A DNA stretch of 64,000 nucleotides, from NCBI RefSeq assembly GCF_000001735.4, contig NC_003076.8:2356001-2420000 (forward strand). Direction: 5' to 3'. Shown here one piece after another: positions 58,847 to 64,000 of this stretch; the first letter of the stretch is position 1, and every line of letters begins with the position of its first letter. The notes below the pieces were generated by a model. That model did no database searches. It saw only the letters and a list, made by a program, of their open reading frames with translations, and was not told where the DNA came from. Origin of the DNA: Arabidopsis thaliana. Taxonomy: Eukaryota; Streptophyta; Magnoliopsida; Brassicales; Brassicaceae. The translations under genes and the position numbers were made by a program.

Positions 58847-59876
58847 ATGTGTGTGTCGACGACCTTTTGGTTATATTGCAAGGGTTTGGTGAGTGAAGAG
58901 GTGATAAGGGATGAGAGTAAGCAGATCGGTGGTTTTGGTGTGGCCATATGTGATCACGAGGATAATCGACTATATGAGATGAACAAAGTTCTGGGAGGTG
59001 AAGAGTCCACACACCAGCAAGCTGCTGAATTGGCTGCCTTAATTCATGCTTTGAATTGGGCGTTGGAGCTTGATTTGGGAAGGGTCACATTCTTCTGTGA
59101 TGATTCCAATATCTTAGAATACGTAATTACTCAACCCTAAAACTTTTTTTCATTATTAGACATAAAGTATTTGCCTAATGTTTTTCTTTTCTATGTAACA
59201 GGTGACAGGTAAAGCTGAACCAAACGAGTCCACTGTAGCAACACTTGTGAAGGAAGTTTCTCTTCTTCAGAGCAAATTCTCGTTTTGCGAAGCACTTCCT
59301 GTGATGAAGGACATCACTTTTGTCCTTAAGCTTGCAAAAGATGCTATAGCTTCCCAAATCAGGTGGCGTGAAGGTGACGTCTACATGGAGACTTGTCCAG
59401 TATGCTATGAACACGTTACATCTGACGAGAAGTTTGAGGTACCCGGTTGTTTCCACCGCTTCTGCTTTGATTGCATTAAGAAACAAGCCGACGTGGCACT
59501 AGAATTTGCGAAACCAGTAGTAAACTGCCCAAGCTTCGGTTGCAACTCAGAACTACAGAGAGAGGATTGTGAAGGTGTTTTGAAACCTAAGCAGCTTGAT
59601 CGTATGACCATGTACAAGAAGGCGAGCATGATCAAAGCCAAAGTTTTAGACTTTGTATGTTGTACCACATGTGACAATGTAATGGCAAAGCCCGACCTCA
59701 TTGAATACACAAAAACGTTCTTCGTTGATGCTGAGCTGTCAGGAGTCAGAAAGTGCACGGAGTGTGGGTATTGTTTCTGCGGAGAATGCAGAGCAGGATG
59801 GCACTCTGGCATGACATGTGAGGAATACTTTAAAAGAGAGAGTAATGAGCCATCTCCTGAGGATGTGGAACGTTAG
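58847..59876 (+). CDS. RBR-type ubiquitin ligase with RNase H-like domain, truncated
   Basis: Exons 58847-59122 and 59202 onward (stop TAG at 59874) give 316 residues. Residues about 20-92 form an RNase H-like RVT_3 domain (GGFGVAICDHEDNRLYEMNK, HQQAAELAALIHALNWALEL) as found in a plant subfamily of RING-IBR-RING proteins. RING1 follows (CPVCYEHVTSDEKFEVPGCF and CFDCIKKQ), then an IBR domain (CCTTCDNVM, CTECGYCFCGECRAGWHSG, TCEEY). The catalytic RING2 is missing because of the stop; its sequence lies intact just downstream. RBR ligases transfer ubiquitin through a RING2 cysteine, so this product should lack ligase activity unless the stop is bypassed. I recall AT5G07640 as this 316-residue form. 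Confidence 0.85.
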
Positions 59877-60194
59877 GAAGCTTCGGTTAAGAGTCTTAGA
59901 TGGATGCAATGCAGAAATTGCAAGTCGAGGAAGGTATTTGATGGAGGTTGCAACCATATAACCTGCAGGTACACTCTCTCTTTCTCTGCATTTTTACTTC
60001 ATATATAGTGTATTAGTAAAGTGTGTGTATCATGATATTTGTTTTTTTTTGTTTATTAATACTGGTTTTGATCTCACAGTTGCAAATTCGAGTTCTGTTG
60101 CTCTTGTGGAGCTGAGTGGAACAAGGAAGCCAACTGTAACTGCCCGAGTTGGGAGTTAGAGGACCAGCGAGGCAGTGATGGGTTTTTGTGTTGA
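59877..60194 (+). pseudogene. RING2 remnant of the RBR gene
   Basis: The frame continues without a break after the TAG: EASVKSLRWMQCRNC, then VFDGGCNHITC up to a donor at 59968, and, after an acceptor at 60080, SCKFEFCCSCGAEWNKEANC to a stop at 60192-60194. GGCNHITC holds the catalytic cysteine of an RBR RING2. Both splice sites remain, so the loss is recent. Confidence 0.8.
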
Positions 60195-60374
60195 GTGGGG
60201 TTTAATTGATGCAAACACTTTCTCATTTGAATTGTCACAAACACTGACATCACTTTTGTATATGCAAATTTAAACCCACACATATTAACAACACCAAGCA
60301 GTGAAAATATTTACATCACTCGTTTATATCAACACAAAATATCTGCTTGCTTTTCTTTTAGTGAAAGCAACTTG

Positions 60375-62579
60375 TTATTTCGTCTTCTCCATTTCCGCTT
60401 CCTTAGCATCTTTATTCTTGTCCAAGTCCGCTTGCTTGACATTCTCTTCGTGTGCTTTCTTAAACAACCTTATAAAACTCAAGAGTGTCGTGGTAACTGC
60501 AGCAATATCGATCGATCACCAGGTCTTAATGTTATTAGCTACATATAACGAGCCACTCTCTAAAGAGGATGAAGTTTATTGTTTCCGAGGCATATATACC
60601 TTTTTCAAATGGATAATGGTTAGGATCCTCGCCAAAATAGTGTGCAAGTGCATCAGCATTTTTTCCCTGTCGTCCATACATAAGATTGATTCAAAAACAA
60701 GTGTAATTACTTTCAAGATCAAACACATTGTAAAATGTAAGGCACTTGGAATCTACTAGTAATAAGAGATTGACAAACATTACCACGGAGGAGTAAAGAC
60801 TCGATACCGTTGCTACTTGAGTCTCAGCCATGGATATGAAGTCCTTCAATACCTGTCCAAAACACATAGACCTAGATTAAGTTATGTGGCAGAGTCATGG
60901 ACCTAATCTCAAATTCATGATTGATAAAAGAGAAATGCAAGAGATCGAGATAGATAGAAAAACAACAACATACTTTACGGAAAACTTGAGAAACTGGACC
61001 ATCACTTTCAGATGCAGTGAGTTGCTTGTTCAGTTTTTCCAATCCTTTGGTTATAGCTTGTATTTCCTCAGCCAGAGACTTCAATTGTATCTGAAATAGA
61101 CAGGACAGTCAAAATTACAGCTAAGAACGGAAAAGGTACGTACAAAGGCAAACCTTTGAAGCTGATTCAAGACTTTCAAGATCTTTATGGAAGTCTAGTA
61201 GATCTGATGCCTTGGAAGCAAGGACCTGGGAAAATAAAAGAGGATGGTTTCATGATCGCATAAATATAATGCATGCTTCGTTCTTTCGATTGTAGTTTTA
61301 CCTTGCAAAGATAATGCATGAGAGTCATCTTGCTGTTAGGTGCACATGTGTCGCTTAATATCAATAAACTTTTCAACTTGAATCCCACGGCACTGCCTAC
61401 AGAAAGCAGTGCAAAGGATTTGCGTTCAGATAAAACAAAAGAGGACATAATGCAACGATTAAACAAAGGCGCCATTCCTTTCGTTAACTTAGCTCACATT
61501 GAACACACGAATGTTATTGTGTTGCGTTAGGAGATATCTTAAAGCCAAAAGATAATGTAATACTCACCCTCCGCAGTTCCTTGGTTCAATATGTTCCCCA
61601 TGCAGAGGATATTTGCCATAATCTCTTTTAGCTTTTCTGAAGTACGGACCTGATGAACAAAAGAAATTAATGAAGAGAAAAAGTCTAAGAAAGATGGACT
61701 GCACAAATTAAAACTTTAGAGATAATTATTGAAAATATCTTACCTCCTCACATGCAGAATTAACCGCATTTAAACCTTTATTGAGTTCTGCTATCTGCAA
61801 AGTAATCATCATTATAAAAAAAGGTATCAAGAATCTACATGAGCTACTTAGACACTGATAAAACCATAACTTTTATTCCTCCAAAGAACCAGATAGACAG
61901 AAAATAACATTATAGGTAATAATACCACCAGACCTGAGTGCCAAATTGAATCTTGAAGGAAAATGCTCTCAGCTTTGATTCTACTCCTGGCACCTTCATT
62001 ACCTCTAGGAAGTACTGCGGTGTGAGTGAAGGAAACGCATTAATCACCCGGAAATGCTCTTTCAGTGGAGCTTTAGCTTTAGCTAACTAAGCAATTTGTT
62101 ACAACTATATCATAGTGGGGAATAAAAAGAGTGTGATAAGACTTAAAAACAGACCTGCTCACACTTTCCCAAGGTTGCCTTGTCACCAGTATAGTTCTAC
62201 AACAAACCAGTCAATTACGACCAAGAATAAGGACTCGTGTCAAGTAACAACCTTAAGAAGTAGATAATGCTACTCAAAAAGGCAAGAGGTAACCTTAAGA
62301 AGCTCCATCTCCTCCTTTGTTGGGCAAAACCTTATAAGATTCTCTATTTGATCAACATCTAGTACATACTCATCCATTCCTAGTACTGCAGCCTGGATGG
62401 TGCAAAGAATAATGTGATAAATTATCATTAAAACTATAAAACATCAACCAGTAAAGTAGGTTTAGGAGCTTAATTACCATCATATCAGCCAGCGGAATGT
62501 TTACTTTAGTAAGCATAATTTCCGTGTCATTGGCTCTCCTAAGGTCAATCTGGAACCCAGTAGAAAAACCGTCCATCAA
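60375..62579 (-). CDS. Formin FH2-domain fragment, left copy
   Basis: Formins nucleate and processively cap actin filaments through the FH2 domain. Twelve minus-strand exons (62478-62579, 62294-62392, 62155-62196, 61934-62014, 61744-61794, 61568-61649, 61302-61396, 61154-61225, 60974-61090, 60784-60852, 60600-60666, 60375-60496) are all in frame with good splice sites, totalling up to 332 residues. The sequence runs from DLRRANDTEIMLTKV through CPTKEEMELLK, NYTGDKATLGKCEQ, FFxEVMKVP-like and MGNILNQGTAEGSAVGFKL to FIRLFKKAHEENVKQADLDK. The FH2 N-terminal lasso and linker, signal peptide, membrane segment and FH1 are absent. The first ATG codes a non-FH2 MMDGFSTG; the true first exon may be elsewhere (see findings). 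Confidence 0.8.
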
Positions 62580-62614
62580 ACAGAGTGAAATATTTAAAGT
62601 TTATGGGTCATCTA

Positions 62615-63815
62615 TTATATATTGAACCACTTTTCTTGTGAGACAGAGACTCCTTTCACCTGCTTCATGGCTTTCTTCTTCTCCAAGTCAGCTTGTTTAA
62701 CATTCTCTTCGTGTGCTTTCTTAAACAACTTTATAAAGTTAAAGAGAGTCATAGTAACTGCAGCAATCCATCAGGTAATTATTGTTAGCTACAAAACAAT
62801 TCCAACTTAAAGTAACAAATAGGGAATTTTTTTTCTTTCTATGTATTTCCTAAGAAGATTGAAGTTTATATATTTTACGCCATACGTTGTTCAAATGGAC
62901 ATTGGTTAGGATCCTCGCCAAAATAGGGCGGAAGTGCATCAGCCTTTTTTCTCTTTTGAAACAAAGCAAAAAAATCATATCAAGAGCAAACACATTGTCA
63001 AAGGTTAAATCTAGTAAGAGGCCGTTGAGAAATTACCACGACAGAGTAAAGGCTCAATACAGTTGCCATTTCAGTCTCAGCAATGGAAATGAAGTCCTTC
63101 AATGTCTGTTATCAGATACATAAAACTAGGTTTCAGGATCCGGAGGTCAGATATCTGAAGATTATTTACGTGGTGCACAATCATGGAACTAAACTCAAAT
63201 CATAAGACGAACAAAAAACCAACATACATTACAGAAAACTTCAGAAGCAGGACCATCAGTTTCGGATGCAGTGAGCTCCTGCTTCAGTTTTTCCAATCTT
63301 TTGATTATAGCTTGGATATTCTGAGCCAGAGACTTCACTTGTATCTGAAATAGACAAGACAATCAGATGATGAGCCAAAGGAGTAGATCGACGACGCCGG
63401 AAAAAGCACAAATGCAAACCTTTGAAGCTGATTCAAGACTTTGAAGATCCTTATAGACGTCCAGTAGTTCTGATGCCTCGGAAGCAAGGACCTGAAGAAA
63501 GAAGAGAGTTAACTCCAGGACCTGAGCAAGACCATTTTCTAAAACAACCCTATAATTGTAATTTACCTTGCAATAATAATGCATGCTTTTAACAGTATGT
63601 GTATCACTTACTGAACTGTCCAACTTGACTCCCACTGCAACCACAGATGATTTTCGTTCAGAACAAATAATGTATATGATGCAGCGGAACAGAGGCGCCG
63701 TTCTTGAATCAAAGAGAAAGATATGAAACTTACCCCTCGGGTTCGACTTCGATGTGTTCCCCAGGCAAGGAATCTTTTTCATAATTTCTTTTAGCTTTTG
63801 TGAAGAAACGGACAT
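62615..63815 (-). pseudogene. Formin FH2-domain fragment, right copy
   Basis: Seven exons (63734-63815, 63567-63634, 63420-63491, 63228-63344, 63037-63105, 62886-62952, 62615-62757) correspond to the last seven of the left copy. Five have exactly the same length (82, 72, 117, 69 and 67 nt). It covers only the C-terminal half of FH2 (SSQKLKEIMKKIPCLGN to FIKLFKKAHEENVKQADLEK), and the conserved NQGTAxGxAxGFKL loop is degraded. The apparent start codon sits where the left copy has a splice acceptor, so it may not be a real start. It may be a decayed tandem copy or the 5' part of the same transcript. Confidence 0.65.
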
Positions 63816-64000
63816 GATGAATAAGAAATGAGGAGAAAAAGTGTAAGAAAAACGAAATTCATCATACCGTTTTGTAAGAATTTAGTTGCTTGCTTGTTGT
63901 TATGTTTTTTTCATCTTTCGTTTAGAAATTCATATATGGACTAGAGGTAACTATTGCAAAATACATATATAGTTTCAGGACCTGAGCAAGACCATTTTCT
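63816..64000 (-). other. Former intron upstream of the right formin copy
   Basis: The first 50 bp match intron 5 of the left copy (cttacactttttctcctcat against cttagactttttctcttcat on the minus strand). The last 25 bp (63976-64000) repeat 63516-63540. Confidence 0.55.

Overview
The window is plant nuclear DNA: introns with GT-AG (one GC-AG) borders, AT-rich spacers, and plant-specific families (AP2/ERF, P-type cyclin, plantacyanin-like, oleosin-type pollen-coat proteins). From the proteins and their order I recognise it, from memory and without a search, as Arabidopsis thaliana chromosome 5 around AT5G07440 to AT5G07650. Exon coordinates were worked out by hand from splice sites and reading-frame continuity.

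Layout. 0-18 kb holds ordinary single genes: GDH2 (glutamate dehydrogenase), cyclin CYCP4;3, two tandem MsrA genes (PMSR2, PMSR3), a GPI-type plantacyanin-like gene, 2-oxoglutarate oxygenase KUOX1, a small membrane protein, and the tandem CCCH zinc-finger gene PEI1. 17.5-41.4 kb is the pollen-coat oleosin/glycine-rich protein cluster, all on the minus strand: GRP14, GRP18, GRP17, GRP16, GRP19, GRP20 and a giant member. An eighth copy lies at 48.65-49.48 kb. Each has a conserved oleosin-hairpin exon 1 spliced in the same phase to a fast-evolving low-complexity exon 2. The first two genes sit in a tandem duplication, one unit of which later took in a MITE and then a LINE inside the MITE. 43-58.5 kb holds ERF106, a WRAP73-like WD40 gene, an F-box gene, a receptor-like pseudokinase gene, tRNA-Leu(CAA) and the RFT1 flippase gene. 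58.8-64 kb holds an RBR ubiquitin ligase gene with its last RING behind a stop codon, and a tandemly duplicated formin FH2 fragment.

How the cluster fits together. In the known biology, oleosin-GRPs are made in the tapetum and deposited on pollen. All eight genes here share an upstream block with ACGT-core and CATGCATG-like elements, which I infer to be the common promoter module.

Strongest leads: (1) the oleosin exon at 40.9-41.2 kb and the 3.3 kb Gly/Pro/Ser-rich frame read as one gene, followed by a Lys-Pro tail cut off by a single stop and a frameshift; (2) the eighth oleosin gene has a stop codon at its ancestral splice junction, avoidable by an in-frame donor 12 nt upstream; (3) the nested MITE and LINE have an empty site in the sister duplicate; (4) the shared promoter block; (5) the formin duplicates can be spliced in frame into one transcript, and the right copy's start codon lies on a lost splice acceptor.
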